A stretch of 64,000 nt of DNA from Arthrobacter sp. 24S4-2 (GCF_005280255.1 NZ_CP040018.1:4154001-4218000); one strand, 5' to 3'; shown: positions 34,266 through 43,637, counted from the stretch's first letter. Numbers and translations: made by a program. The notes: a model not told the origin generated them from the sequence alone.

Positions 34266-35534
34266 TCAGCGGAGCGTGGCCCTGGACGGACGATAGGCCA
34301 GCGCCCAGTAGGCCAGCATGGCGATGCCGCAGACAACTCCGAGGCTGGATACCGTGAGCTGCCACTGCGTCTGCGGGTCTTTGCCCCACTCATGCGCACC
34401 CGCCATGACAGCCAGGTACTTCGGCGTCAGGTAAAACGCCACTGCCGAGGCGGCCACGATGGCCCAGCCGGCAAGCCGCATCCGCCCGTCCCTCGACGGG
34501 ACGCGGTGCAGGGCAAAGGCCATGGACGGCAGCGCCACTGCCATCCACACCCAGTGGTGGGACCAGGAGACCGGGCTGATGAGCAGCATTAGCAGGGCGG
34601 TGGCGGACACGGCCACGAAGTTCTCGTCCGCGGCAACAGCCCAGTTGATCACCAGCGCAGCCGCTGCCACCAGCACCAGCGAAATCACCAGCCACACCAC
34701 ACTGGTGACACCGGAGTCCGGCATGCCCAGATGCAGCAGCAGGCCCTTGACGGACAGGTTGTCCACGTAGCCCGGCCCGCCGATCCGTCCGGTGTCCGGC
34801 AGGATCTTGGTCCAGAACGTCAGGGAAGCCTGCGGCAGCACGGCCCAGGACATCGCGATGGAACCGAAGAAGCCCGCGGCCATCCAGCCGAGCGCCTTGA
34901 AGTCCCGGCGCACCAGGAAGTACAGGCCGAACGCCAACGGCGTCAGCTTGATCCCCGCCGCCAGGCCGATCAGCAGGCCCGCGGGCCACCGCAGCTCACC
35001 GGCGCGGGACTTCCCGTACAGGGCGAAGTCCGCGAGGATCAGGCCCATCAGGATGATGTTGATCTGGCCGAAATCGAATGTGTCACGCCAGGGCCCAAGC
35101 AGCAGGATCGCCGCCGTCCCCGCGAGCGCCACGGCCCGGAACCGCCAGTCGGCGAAGGCGTCCTTCCAGCGGCGTAGCCCGAAGTAGTGCCGTGCCAGCC
35201 AGGCAGACACAACGGCGGCCCCCGCAAGCGCCGTCGTGATGAAGATGAGGCTGCTGGCGCCGATGCTGAGCGTCGCCAGCAGCGCGAACAGCAGCGCGGC
35301 GAACGGCGGGTACGTGAACGGGAGGCCGTTCCGCGGCGCGTAAAGCTCGTTGACGCCGGTCTCGCCGGTCTGCAGCACCCGGCTGCCGCCGTAGTAGTAC
35401 ACCTCGAAGTCGTTCATCAGCGGGATGTACGCCGAGTACAGGACCGCAAGGGCGACGACGACGGCGGCAGCGCCGGCCGCCGTCGCGAGCCAGCCGCGCG
35501 TGGTGGGCGAAATGGCCCGAATCGAGATGGTCAC
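34266..35534 (-). CDS. GT87 polyprenol-phosphate-mannose-dependent mannosyltransferase, second copy
   Basis: 422 residues, a paralogue of the protein encoded at 30621-32033. They share GLPFTYPPFAALLFALLA, FGQINIILMGLILADFALYG, LAAGIKLTPLAFGLYFLVRRD, GGPGYVDNLSVKGLLLHLG and LLISPVSWSHHWVWMA. The catalytic Asp region is NDFEVYYYGGSRVL near residue 38. It has nine or more membrane helices. It follows metB by six bases on the same strand and so may be read from the transsulfuration transcript, although the functions seem unrelated. Confidence 0.84.
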   Translation of the reverse strand: MTISIRAISPTTRGWLATAAGAAAVVVALAVLYSAYIPLMNDFEVYYYGGSRVLQTGETGVNELYAPRNGLPFTYPPFAALLFALLATLSIGASSLIFITTALAGAAVVSAWLARHYFGLRRWKDAFADWRFRAVALAGTAAILLLGPWRDTFDFGQINIILMGLILADFALYGKSRAGELRWPAGLLIGLAAGIKLTPLAFGLYFLVRRDFKALGWMAAGFFGSIAMSWAVLPQASLTFWTKILPDTGRIGGPGYVDNLSVKGLLLHLGMPDSGVTSVVWLVISLVLVAAAALVINWAVAADENFVAVSATALLMLLISPVSWSHHWVWMAVALPSMAFALHRVPSRDGRMRLAGWAIVAASAVAFYLTPKYLAVMAGAHEWGKDPQTQWQLTVSSLGVVCGIAMLAYWALAYRPSRATLR

Positions 35535-35540
35535 CGGCTG

Positions 35541-36725
35541 CTAGCTGCCCGACCCGATGAAGGTGAAGGCATGCTCGAGGTCCGCGATCAGATCCTCGAC
35601 GTCCTCGATGCCGCAGGAGAGCCGGATAAGGTTGACCGGAACGGCCAGTTCGGTTCCCTTGACGGATGCGTGCGTCATCTCCGACGGGTAGTTCATCAGC
35701 GACTCGATGCCGCCCAGGGATTCGGCCAGGGTGAACACTGACGTGTTTTCCGCGACCGTACGGGCAGCCGCTTCGCCGCCCTTGAACTGCACGGAGATCA
35801 TGCCGCCGAACTTCTTCATCTGCTTCTTGGCGAGCTCGTGGCCGGGGTGCGAGGGCAGGCCCGGGTAGAGCACGGCCTCCACTTCGGGGCGCTCCAGCAG
35901 CCATTCAGCCACGGCCTGGGCGTTGTCGCTGTGCCGGTCCATGCGCACGCCGAGGGTCTTGAGGCCGCGGGTGGTGAGGAAGGCATCCATCGGACCGGAG
36001 ACGGCGCCGACGGCGAACTGGACGAAGCCGATCTTCTCGGCGAGCCCGGCGTCCTTGACCACGATGGCGCCACCCACGACGTCGGAGTGGCCGCCGATGT
36101 ACTTCGTGGTGGAGTGCACCACGATGTCGGCGCCGAGCGCCAGCGGGGTCTGCAGGTAGGGCGACGCGAAAGTGTTGTCCACCACCAGGAGGGCGCCGGC
36201 GTCGTGCGCCAGCTTGGAGAGGGCTGCGATGTCGGTGATCTTCATCATCGGGTTGGAGGGCGTCTCCACCCACACGAGGCGTGTCTTGCCGCCGTTCGAT
36301 CCGCCCGCGGCGATTGCGGACGCGACGGCGTCAAGGTCCGCCATGTCCACGGGGGTGTTGCCGATCCCCCATTCGCCCAGCACACGGCTGATCAGCCGGT
36401 ACGTGCCGCCGTAGGCGTCGTTTCCCAGCACGATGTGGTCCCCGGGGCGGGTGAGGGCGCGGATGAGCGAGTCTTCCGCGGCCAGGCCAGAGCTGAAGGA
36501 GTAGGCGTGCGAGCCGCCTTCGAGCGCCGCCAGCTGTTCCTGCAGGGCGTCGCGGGTGGGGTTGGTTCCGCGGCCGTATTCGTAGCCGTCGCGGAGCCCT
36601 CCGATGCCGTCCTGGGCATAAGTGGAGCTGAAGTGCACGGGCGGCACCACGGCGCCGGTGCGCGGCTCGAAGGCCTGGCCGGCGTGGACGGCTCGGGTGT
36701 TGAACCCTTGGTTTTCGTTAGACAT
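35541..36725 (-). CDS. metB: Cystathionine gamma-synthase
   Basis: About 394 residues from ATG 36725, with AAAGGA upstream. A PLP enzyme of the Cys/Met-metabolism family: FNTRAVHAGQ at the start, YEYGRGTNPTRDALQEQLA (about 48-66), PLP contacts VDNTFASPYLQTPL, and the Schiff-base Lys in VHSTTKYIGGHSDVVGG (about residue 200). It joins O-acetyl/succinyl-homoserine with cysteine to make cystathionine, or acts as a gamma-lyase; families overlap. It follows the cystathionine beta-synthase gene, so both transsulfuration directions are encoded together. Confidence 0.88.
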   Translation of the reverse strand: MSNENQGFNTRAVHAGQAFEPRTGAVVPPVHFSSTYAQDGIGGLRDGYEYGRGTNPTRDALQEQLAALEGGSHAYSFSSGLAAEDSLIRALTRPGDHIVLGNDAYGGTYRLISRVLGEWGIGNTPVDMADLDAVASAIAAGGSNGGKTRLVWVETPSNPMMKITDIAALSKLAHDAGALLVVDNTFASPYLQTPLALGADIVVHSTTKYIGGHSDVVGGAIVVKDAGLAEKIGFVQFAVGAVSGPMDAFLTTRGLKTLGVRMDRHSDNAQAVAEWLLERPEVEAVLYPGLPSHPGHELAKKQMKKFGGMISVQFKGGEAAARTVAENTSVFTLAESLGGIESLMNYPSEMTHASVKGTELAVPVNLIRLSCGIEDVEDLIADLEHAFTFIGSGS

Positions 36726-36764
36726 GGAGTTCCTTTCGGCTGCCGATCGGGCTTGCAATCAGGA

Positions 36765-38150
36765 CTAGTTGCTGAGGTATGCGAGGAGGTCGTGGCGGGT
36801 CAGGATGCCCACCGGGGCGCCGACGAACGTGACCATGACGGTGTCGACGTCGGAGAGGAGTTCGCGGGCGGCGGAGATGGTCTCCAGGGATCCGATGACG
36901 GGCAAACGCTCGCCCATGTGTTCGGAAATCTTGTCCGTCAGTTTAGCCTCGCCGCGGAACAGCTTGGACGTGAGGCTGCGTTCGTCCACGGCACCCAGCA
37001 CCTCGCCCATGACCACCGGGGGTTCCTGGGACAGGACCGGGATGTGGGAGACGCCGAACTCGTTCATGATGTTGATGACGTCGCGGACGGTTTCGTTCGG
37101 GTGGATGTGCACCAGCTCGGGCAGTTCCCCGGTCTTCGACTTGAGCACTTCGCCGACCGAGGCCTCTTCGCCGCCGGAGAGGAAGCCGTAGGACCGCATC
37201 CACTGGTCGTTGAAGATCTTGGCAAGGTAGCCGCGGCCTGAATCGGGCAGGATCACCACCACCACGGCGTCCTCGGGCAGGTCCTTGGCGACCTGCAGGG
37301 CAGCCACCACCGCCATGCCGGAGGAGCCGCCCACCAGCAGGCCCTCCTCGCGGGCCAGCCGGCGGGTCATCTCGAAGGAGTCCGCGTCGCTGACGGCGAT
37401 CACGTCATCCGGAACGGCTTTGTCGTAGTTCGCCGGCCACATGTCCTCGCCGACTCCCTCCACGAAGTACGGCCGGCCCGTGCCGCCCGAGTACACGGAG
37501 CCCTCGGGGTCGGCGCCGATGATCCGGACGCGGCCACCGTCGGCCGCCGGGCGGTTGGCGGAAACTTCCTTGAGGTAGCGGCCGGTTCCCGTGATGGTGC
37601 CGCCCGTGCCGGCCCCGATCACGCAGTGCGTGATCCGGCCGTCGGTGTCGTTCCAAATCTCAGGGCCGGTGGTCTCGTAGTGGCTGCCAGGGGCGGCGGG
37701 GTTGGAGAACTGGTCCGGCTTGTAGGCGCCGGGGATTTCGGTGACGAGCCGGTCCGAGACGCTGTAGTAGCTTTGCGGGCTGTCCGGGGCGACGGCGGTG
37801 GGAGTCACCACCACTTCGGCGCCGTACGCCTGCAGGACGGCGCGCTTGTCCTCACCCACCTTGTCCGGCACCACAAAGATGCACCGGTAGCCCTTCTGCT
37901 GCGCCACGAGGGCCAGCCCAACGCCGGTGTTGCCCGAGGTGGGTTCCACGATGGTTCCGCCGGGAAGGAGCTTGCCGTCCCGTTCTGCCTCTTCGATCAT
38001 TTTCGCCGCGATGCGGTCCTTGATGGACCCTCCGGGGTTCAGGTATTCCACCTTCGCCAGGATGGTGGCTTTGATGCCATCAGTTACGTGGTTGAGTTTG
38101 ACGAGCGGCGTGTTGCCGATGAGGTCCAGGATGGACTGGGCGTACTTCAT
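36765..38150 (-). CDS. Cystathionine beta-synthase with C-terminal CBS pair
   Basis: About 461 residues from ATG 38150, where the family begins (MKYAQSILDLIGNTPLVKL). The PLP domain covers 1-325, with the Schiff-base Lys in NPGGSIKDRIAAKM (about 41), SGNTGVGLA and the glycine loop GAGTGGTITGTGRYLKE. Two CBS motifs occupy about 340-460 (HIHPNETVRDVINIMNEFGVSHIPV; LSDVDTVMVTFVGAPVGILT). It makes cystathionine from serine and homocysteine; there is no N-terminal heme domain. The adjacent metB gene completes a small sulfur amino-acid unit. Confidence 0.9.
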   Translation of the reverse strand: MKYAQSILDLIGNTPLVKLNHVTDGIKATILAKVEYLNPGGSIKDRIAAKMIEEAERDGKLLPGGTIVEPTSGNTGVGLALVAQQKGYRCIFVVPDKVGEDKRAVLQAYGAEVVVTPTAVAPDSPQSYYSVSDRLVTEIPGAYKPDQFSNPAAPGSHYETTGPEIWNDTDGRITHCVIGAGTGGTITGTGRYLKEVSANRPAADGGRVRIIGADPEGSVYSGGTGRPYFVEGVGEDMWPANYDKAVPDDVIAVSDADSFEMTRRLAREEGLLVGGSSGMAVVAALQVAKDLPEDAVVVVILPDSGRGYLAKIFNDQWMRSYGFLSGGEEASVGEVLKSKTGELPELVHIHPNETVRDVINIMNEFGVSHIPVLSQEPPVVMGEVLGAVDERSLTSKLFRGEAKLTDKISEHMGERLPVIGSLETISAARELLSDVDTVMVTFVGAPVGILTRHDLLAYLSN

Positions 38151-38229
38151 AGGTACCAAGTTACCGTCTCGGCTGCCCGCCGGTGTGCCGGGCGACTGCG
38201 CAGGCGGGGGCGGGTGGGACGATTGGGCG

Positions 38230-39417
38230 GTGCAGCGGTTCGCGTGGTTGACCAAGATACGGAGTTACCTCCTGCCGGCCGGGATCCTTCTGGCCGGAGT
38301 GGCGGTGCTGGGCCTGGGCGCGTTGCCCTTACCGGCCTTCGCGGAACTGGCGGGCCGCACCGTTCCCATCCTGTCCTTCGTGCTGGCGATGTCCCTGGTC
38401 ACGGAGCTGCTGGACGAGGCGGGCCTGTTCCGGGTGGTCACGGACCGCCTCGCCGCCCTGGGCCGCGGCCGCGTGTTCTTCCTGTGGCTTTTGGTCATCG
38501 CAGTGGCCACCGTCTCTACGATTTTTCTTTCCCTGGACACCACCGCCGTGCTGGTGACGCCCGTGGTGGTGCTCCTTGCCGTCCATGCCCGCATTCCGCC
38601 GCTGCCGTTTGCCCTGACCAGCATCTGGCTCGCCAACACGGCTTCCCTGCTGCTTCCGGTGTCCAACCTGACGAACCTGCTGGCGCAGGACAGGCTTGGA
38701 CTCAGCCCGCTGGGATTCGCGGGCCTTGTCTGGGCGCCCGCCGTGGTGGGACTGCTGGTTCCGCTCACCCTGTTGTGGCTGGCGTTCCATAAAGACCTGC
38801 GCGGAACGTACGGCCCGCAGCCTGTCCATCCCGTGCGGGACCGCAGGCTGCTGATCTTCGCGGCTGTCACGGTGCTGGTGTTGCTGCCGGCCCTGGTGTC
38901 CGGCGTGCCGGTGCAGTACCCCGCCATGGCGGCCGCTGCCTTCCTGCTGGCTGTGTTCCTGCGGCGGCGCCCGGCTGCGCTGCGGTGGGCCATGGTGCCC
39001 TGGCGTCCGCTGATGCTGACGGTGGGCCTGTTCATGGTGGTGGAGGCCCTGCACGCCAACGGCCTCACATCGGCCCTTGCCGGCGTGGCCGGCTCAGGCG
39101 AAAGCCTGCCTGCCCTCCTGCAGTTGGCCGGGCTGGGCGCCGGAGCCGCAAATGCGGCCAATAACCTTCCCGCTTACCTGGCCCTGGAACCGGTAGCCGG
39201 CTCGCCCGCCCGGCTGGCCGCCCTGCTCATCGGCGTGAACATCGGACCGCTGGTGAGCCCGTGGGCCTCGCTGGCCACGCTGCTCTGGCACGAGCGGCTC
39301 CGGACGCTGAATGTCCGGATCAAGTGGGGCGGATTCGCGGTGGCCGGTCTCGTGGCCGCGGCGCTGACCGTTCCCCTGGCTGTCGTGGCGCTCTGGACGG
39401 CTTCGGGGATGCACTGA
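38230..39417 (+). CDS. SLC13/ArsB-like ion transporter superfamily membrane protein
   Basis: About 395 residues from GTG 38230 (TTG 38248 is the alternative; the frame is open further upstream inside the cystathionine beta-synthase gene, which is not plausible). Ten to eleven helices. The IT-superfamily signatures are IFLSLDTTAVLVTPVVVLLA (about 100-120) and TSIWLANTASLLLPVSNLTNLL (about 135-156), as in ArsB/NhaD. It probably moves an anion or Na+. It ends four bases before the convergent glyoxalase-fold gene. Confidence 0.8.
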   Translation: MQRFAWLTKIRSYLLPAGILLAGVAVLGLGALPLPAFAELAGRTVPILSFVLAMSLVTELLDEAGLFRVVTDRLAALGRGRVFFLWLLVIAVATVSTIFLSLDTTAVLVTPVVVLLAVHARIPPLPFALTSIWLANTASLLLPVSNLTNLLAQDRLGLSPLGFAGLVWAPAVVGLLVPLTLLWLAFHKDLRGTYGPQPVHPVRDRRLLIFAAVTVLVLLPALVSGVPVQYPAMAAAAFLLAVFLRRRPAALRWAMVPWRPLMLTVGLFMVVEALHANGLTSALAGVAGSGESLPALLQLAGLGAGAANAANNLPAYLALEPVAGSPARLAALLIGVNIGPLVSPWASLATLLWHERLRTLNVRIKWGGFAVAGLVAAALTVPLAVVALWTASGMH

Positions 39418-39421
39418 GGCG

Positions 39422-39850
39422 TTACGCGCCGATGTCGTTCGCGGCGGCGTCCGGGCTGACGGCGGAGCCTGGTTCGGCGTTTTGCCACAAGCCCACGATG
39501 TTCCCCTCGCTGTCCTTGAAATACGCGTTCCACCCCATGCCCGGAACCTCCATTTTGCCCCGGAAGACTGAACCTCCCACAGCGGCAATCTTCTCCAGGG
39601 CGGCGTCAATGTCCTCCACGTCAACGGTGACCACCGGTGCCGCCATCTCCCCCTCACGGCGAAACATGCCTCCGTTGATGGAACCGGCCGCGGACGGCAT
39701 GCCGGTGTCATCGACCGGCGTCGTCGTGATCAGCGTGTAGCTCATATCCGGCAGCGGACTCATCTCCCAGCCAAACGCCGAACTGTAAAATTCCCGCGCG
39801 CGGCCCTCGTCGTCGGCGGGGATCTCGAAGTGCACTACTCCTCCGGCCAT
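39422..39850 (-). CDS. VOC-family (glyoxalase/bleomycin-resistance fold) protein
   Basis: About 142 residues from ATG 39850 with CAGGTGA upstream; the frame stays open far upstream but without conservation. The VOC beta-alpha repeats are clear: VVHFEIPADDEGRAREFYSS, then DIDAALEKIAAVGG and GWNAYFKDSEGNIVGLWQ. The metal-site His/Glu positions are partly kept (His near residue 7, Glu near residue 120). It may be a lyase, dioxygenase or binding protein; function open. Confidence 0.84.
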   Translation of the reverse strand: MAGGVVHFEIPADDEGRAREFYSSAFGWEMSPLPDMSYTLITTTPVDDTGMPSAAGSINGGMFRREGEMAAPVVTVDVEDIDAALEKIAAVGGSVFRGKMEVPGMGWNAYFKDSEGNIVGLWQNAEPGSAVSPDAAANDIGA

Positions 39851-40004
39851 TGTCTTCACCTGGCATTCCACACTCTGGCCGCAATCGGCCCGGCGCGGGC
39901 GGTCCACGCCACATCTGGAGTCTAGGCCCGGGTGTCCGTGACGGGCAGGGCCGTTTGGCCTTGCCGTTTCGGGCCCTGACAGCCCTGCGTGGGACGATGG
40001 TTCA

Positions 40005-40985
40005 ATGACCATCGCAGACGTCCCCGCCGGCCTGGCCACCGCGGCAGACGCCTCGCTGCGGTGGCATCCGGGCGGCCCGTTCAATCTCCTGCAGACCCTC
40101 GGAACGCTAATGCGCGGCAGCGGGGACCCTGCGTTTGCCTCGGCGCCGGACGGCGTCTGGATGGCCTTCGCGACGCCGGATGGACCGGTCACCCTGCGCC
40201 TCACCGTCAGCGGGGACCCCCGCGAACCGGCTATCGATGTTCAGGCCTGGGGACCGGGCTCCGCGGAAGCCATAGCGGCCGCGCCGAAGCTGCTGGGCTG
40301 CGGGGACGACTGGTCCGCCTTTGACCACCCTGACTTCCACGCCACGCTCCCCCGGATGGTGGTGGAAGCCCGACGCCGGAACCTTGCCCTCCGGCTCCCG
40401 GCCACCGGCCGGATGGTTGATGCCCTGGTGCCCACCATCCTCGAACAGAAGGTCACCGTCATCGAAGCCCGTCGGGGCTACCGCTACCTCATGTACCGCT
40501 TCGGCACGGCGGCACCCGCTGCCGGAACAGCCGCACCGGCAGGGCTCCGCGTTCAGCCCACACCGGAACAGTGGCTGCACATTCCGTCGTGGGAATGGCA
40601 CAAGGCCGGGGTGGGACCCCAGCGCTCGGCGACGGTCATGCGGGCCCTGCGTTCCGCCGTCGCCCTTGAGCGTCTGGCAGCGGTCCCGGCAGCGGAAGCG
40701 TCCGCGAAAATGCAGACCATTCCCGGCATTGGCATCTGGACCACGGCGGAGGTGGTGCAGCGCACGCACGGCTGCCCCGATTCCATCGCCGTGGGCGACT
40801 ACCATCTCGCCGCCTACGTGGGTGCCGCGCTGACGGGCCGGCGGACGGACGACGCCGGGATGCTGCGGCTGCTGGCGCCGTGGAAGGGGCACCGGCAGCG
40901 GGTGGTGCGGATGATCGGCCTCAGCGGTTTCCGGAAACCCACCTTCGGCCCCCGGATGACCATCCAGGACCACCGCAGCCACTAG
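40005..40985 (+). CDS. AlkA-like DNA-3-methyladenine glycosylase family protein (HhH-GPD)
   Basis: 326 residues. The HhH-GPD domain runs from about 125 to 315: VPTILEQKVTVIEARRGYR, the hairpin KMQTIPGIGIWTTAEVVQR (about 232-250), and the catalytic Asp in SIAVGDYHLAAYVG (about 265). The N-terminal 110 residues have the AlkA-like beta domain. It removes alkylated bases during base-excision repair. It stands alone; 50 GC-rich bases separate it from the convergent acyl-CoA synthetase. Confidence 0.86.
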   Translation: MTIADVPAGLATAADASLRWHPGGPFNLLQTLGTLMRGSGDPAFASAPDGVWMAFATPDGPVTLRLTVSGDPREPAIDVQAWGPGSAEAIAAAPKLLGCGDDWSAFDHPDFHATLPRMVVEARRRNLALRLPATGRMVDALVPTILEQKVTVIEARRGYRYLMYRFGTAAPAAGTAAPAGLRVQPTPEQWLHIPSWEWHKAGVGPQRSATVMRALRSAVALERLAAVPAAEASAKMQTIPGIGIWTTAEVVQRTHGCPDSIAVGDYHLAAYVGAALTGRRTDDAGMLRLLAPWKGHRQRVVRMIGLSGFRKPTFGPRMTIQDHRSH

Positions 40986-41035
40986 GCGTCGCGGGCTGCC
41001 GGGCCGTGCCGGCGCCGCCGAAGCAGCCGGACTGA

Positions 41036-42712
41036 CTAGAGCCCCAGCCGGGCCACTGCTTCCTTGCGCATCTCCACCTTGCGGACTTTTCCGGAGACGG
41101 TCATGGGGAAGCTTTCGCGGACGTCCACGTAGCGCGGGATCTTGAAGTGCGCCAGCCTCCCCCGGCAGAACTCGGCGACGGCGGCGGCATCGAGCGGCCC
41201 GGCGCCGGGTTTGAGGATGATGCAGGCCATGAGTTCCTCGCCATACTTGGCATCCGGGACGCCGATCACCTGCACGTCCTCGATCGAGGGGTGGGTGTAG
41301 AGGAACTCCTCGATTTCTCGGGGGTAGATGTTCTCGCCGCCGCGGATCACCATGTCCTTGATCCGGCCCTCGATCACCACGTAGCCGTCGGCATCCATGC
41401 GGGCCAGGTCCCCGGTGTGCATCCAGCCGTCAGCGTCGATCGCCTCGGCGGTTTTGTCCGGCTGGTTCCAATAGCCCTGCATCACGGCATAGCCGCGCGT
41501 GCACAGTTCGCCGATCTCGCCGCGCTCCAGCACGCTGCCGGTGACCGGGTCCGCCACCTGGCTCTCCAGCTGCGGCATGGTCCTGCCCACGGTCTCGGTG
41601 CGGTGCTGCATGGTGTCGCCGTCACGGGTCATGGTGGACACCGGCGATGTCTCCGTCATGCCGTAGCAAATGGCAACGTCCTTCATGTTCATCTCCGAAA
41701 TGACCCGGTTCATCACCTCGATGGGACACGGGGACCCGGCCATCACGCCGGTGCGCAGCGTAGACAGGTCATAGGAGGCGAAGTCCGGCAGCGCGAGTTC
41801 GGCGATGAACATCGTGGGCACGCCGTACAGCGACGTCCCGCCAAAATCCTGGACCGCTTCCAGGGCGGCTGCCGGGGTGAACGACCGTCCCGGAATGATG
41901 GTGGCGGCGCCGTGGCTCAGGGCGTTCAGGTTGCCGATCACCATCCCGAAGCAGTGGTAGAACGGCACGGGAATCACCACGCGGTCGTGCTCCGTGTAGC
42001 CCAGCAGCTCACCGATGGAGTACCCGTTGTTCAGGATGTTGCGGTGCGTGAGGGTGGCGCCTTTGGGGAAGCCTGTGGTGCCCGAGGTGTACTGGAGGTT
42101 GATGGGGTCCTGCGGGTCCAGCCCCGCCAAGCGGGCCTTCAGGACGGAATGCCCGACGCCGTCAGCCCGCTTGAGCAGCTCGGCGTAGGTGAGTTCGGCG
42201 TCCGTTTCCGGATCACCCGCCTGCAGCTGCGGCTGCCCGCCGTCCGGGAGGAACACCAGTTCCTTCAGTTCCGGGCACTCGGCGAGCGCCTGCCGGGCCA
42301 TCCCGGTGTAATCGCTGCTCCGGTCCGACGGCGCCGTGACGAGCATGCGCATGCCGTTCTGCCTGACCACGAACTCCAGCTCGTGGCTCCGGTAGGCCGG
42401 ATTCACGTTGACCAGGATGGCGCCGATCTTGGCTGTGGCGTACTGCAGGATGGTCCACTCGGCGCAGTTGGGGCTCCAGATGCCGATCCGCTCCCCCGTG
42501 GCGACGCCGAGCGCGAGCAGCGCGCGGGCCAGCCGGTCGACGTCGTCGTTCAGTTTTGTGTAGCTCCAGCGGCGGGCATCCGCGCCGGGAACCGGAGCCG
42601 CCTCGATCAGGGCGTCGTGGAACGGGAACCGGGCCACGATCCGCTCGAAATTCTGTCCGATGGTCTCTTCGAGCAGCGGGACGTCAGTGTCCCCGGCTGT
42701 ATAAGCGCGCAT
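41036..42712 (-). CDS. Medium/long-chain acyl-CoA synthetase (AMP-binding)
   Basis: 558 residues of the ANL superfamily. The P-loop-like motif is LQYTSGTTGFPKGATLTH (about 195-212), the adenylate motif ICYGMTETSPVS (about 340), and the hinge and catalytic region GWMHTGDLARMDADGYVVIEGR followed by the Lys in SGKVRKVEMRKE near the C-terminus. It activates a fatty acid with ATP and CoA. The ATG lies on the opposite strand about 100 bases from the monooxygenase-fold gene, so the promoters are divergent. Confidence 0.9.
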   Translation of the reverse strand: MRAYTAGDTDVPLLEETIGQNFERIVARFPFHDALIEAAPVPGADARRWSYTKLNDDVDRLARALLALGVATGERIGIWSPNCAEWTILQYATAKIGAILVNVNPAYRSHELEFVVRQNGMRMLVTAPSDRSSDYTGMARQALAECPELKELVFLPDGGQPQLQAGDPETDAELTYAELLKRADGVGHSVLKARLAGLDPQDPINLQYTSGTTGFPKGATLTHRNILNNGYSIGELLGYTEHDRVVIPVPFYHCFGMVIGNLNALSHGAATIIPGRSFTPAAALEAVQDFGGTSLYGVPTMFIAELALPDFASYDLSTLRTGVMAGSPCPIEVMNRVISEMNMKDVAICYGMTETSPVSTMTRDGDTMQHRTETVGRTMPQLESQVADPVTGSVLERGEIGELCTRGYAVMQGYWNQPDKTAEAIDADGWMHTGDLARMDADGYVVIEGRIKDMVIRGGENIYPREIEEFLYTHPSIEDVQVIGVPDAKYGEELMACIILKPGAGPLDAAAVAEFCRGRLAHFKIPRYVDVRESFPMTVSGKVRKVEMRKEAVARLGL

Positions 42713-42814
42713 GCTGGCACGCTACCAACAGACCACCGGCAAGAGAAGCGCAAAACTAGGAAGTCCTACAAAATATTCAGGCGGCCGGGACCCCTGCCCG
42801 GTATTGTGAAACGC

Positions 42815-43093
42815 ATGAGTGCACCAATTGACCTGCAGGCAACGTTCATCCCCAACGACGGCGAATTCTTCCGCGTGAAGCTCGCCCTCGAAATCGCGAT
42901 CGACGAGGTGGTCAGCGAGCCCGGCTGCATCCGGTACGAACTGACCGAGGCCACCGAGGAAAGGCTGGTGCTGACCGAACAGTGGGCCTCCGAAGCGGAC
43001 CTCGACAAGCACTCCAAGGGCACCGCCGTCCAGGATCTCAACGAGTCCCTGAGCGCGCTGCTGGCTGAAGCTGTTCAGCTCGAACGGGTGTAG
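42815..43093 (+). CDS. Antibiotic biosynthesis monooxygenase (ABM) domain protein
   Basis: 92 residues, a single ferredoxin-like ABM domain as in YgiN-type quinol monooxygenases: IDLQATFIPNDGEFFRVKLAL, EPGCIRYELTE and LVLTEQWASEADLDKHSKG with the conserved Trp and His. Such proteins act as dimers on quinols or small phenols, or as heme-degrading enzymes. It is transcribed away from the acyl-CoA synthetase and ends before the palindrome at 43117. Confidence 0.84.
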   Translation: MSAPIDLQATFIPNDGEFFRVKLALEIAIDEVVSEPGCIRYELTEATEERLVLTEQWASEADLDKHSKGTAVQDLNESLSALLAEAVQLERV

Positions 43094-43116
43094 TCCCCAG
43101 TACGTCCGGACACAAA

Positions 43117-43178
43117 CAACGCGGGGTTCCTTCCGCCCGACGAACCTGGGTTCGTGGGAGGAGGGTACCCCGCGTTGG
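43117..43178. repeat. 62-bp imperfect palindrome, family B
   Basis: Arms begin CAACGCGGGGT and end ACCCCGCGTTG, with an inner ACGAACC / GGTTCGT pair closing a TG loop. A few mismatches and one indel lie between. It sits between convergent genes (ABM protein and thioredoxin). There is no T run, so it is either a terminator lacking one or a dispersed palindromic element. Confidence 0.72.
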
Positions 43179-43223
43179 AGTTTACGGCGATGGATCTAAA
43201 AGCGATGGAAGCCCAGCCGACCT

Positions 43224-43637
43224 TTAGGCCTCAGGAATCTGGGTGCCGTCCTGCTTGCCGGCAGCGGCGGCTGCCTCAGCCTGTGAACGGGCCACGTGGG
43301 CGTGCACTTCTTCCATGTCCAGGGCCTTCACCGCGTCAACAACCTGTTCCAGCTGCTGGGCGTTCAGTGCACCGGGCTGGGAGAACACCAGAACCTTCTC
43401 GCGGAAAGCCATCAGCGTGGGGATGGACGTGATGCCGGCCTCGGCCGCCAGCTGCTGCTGGGCTTCGGTGTCCACCTTGGTGAAGACGACGTCCGGGTGC
43501 TTCTCGGAAACGGCGGAATACGTGGGTCCAAACTGCTTGCAGGGACCACACCATTCGGCCCAGAAATCAACGAGGACGATGTCGTTGCTCTCGACGGTTG
43601 ATGCGAACTGTTCACCTGTAATGTCTACGGTAGCCAT
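43224..43637 (-). CDS. Thioredoxin with C-terminal extension
   Basis: 137 residues. The thioredoxin fold occupies 1-105, with the redox motif DFWAEWCGPCKQF (Cys pair about 30 and 33) and the cis-Pro loop TSIPTLMAF (about 73). A charged, Ala/Glu-rich helical tail of about 30 residues (HVARSQAEAAAAAGKQ) is longer than in classic TrxA. It reduces protein disulfides in the cytoplasm. It lies convergent with the ABM gene; no thioredoxin reductase is in the window. Confidence 0.9.
   Translation of the reverse strand: MATVDITGEQFASTVESNDIVLVDFWAEWCGPCKQFGPTYSAVSEKHPDVVFTKVDTEAQQQLAAEAGITSIPTLMAFREKVLVFSQPGALNAQQLEQVVDAVKALDMEEVHAHVARSQAEAAAAAGKQDGTQIPEA

Noticed and set aside
36765..38150. Methionine/cysteine riboswitch upstream of the transsulfuration genes
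   Set aside because: Only about 80 bases separate the cystathionine beta-synthase start from the divergent transporter start, with no SAM or T-box features.
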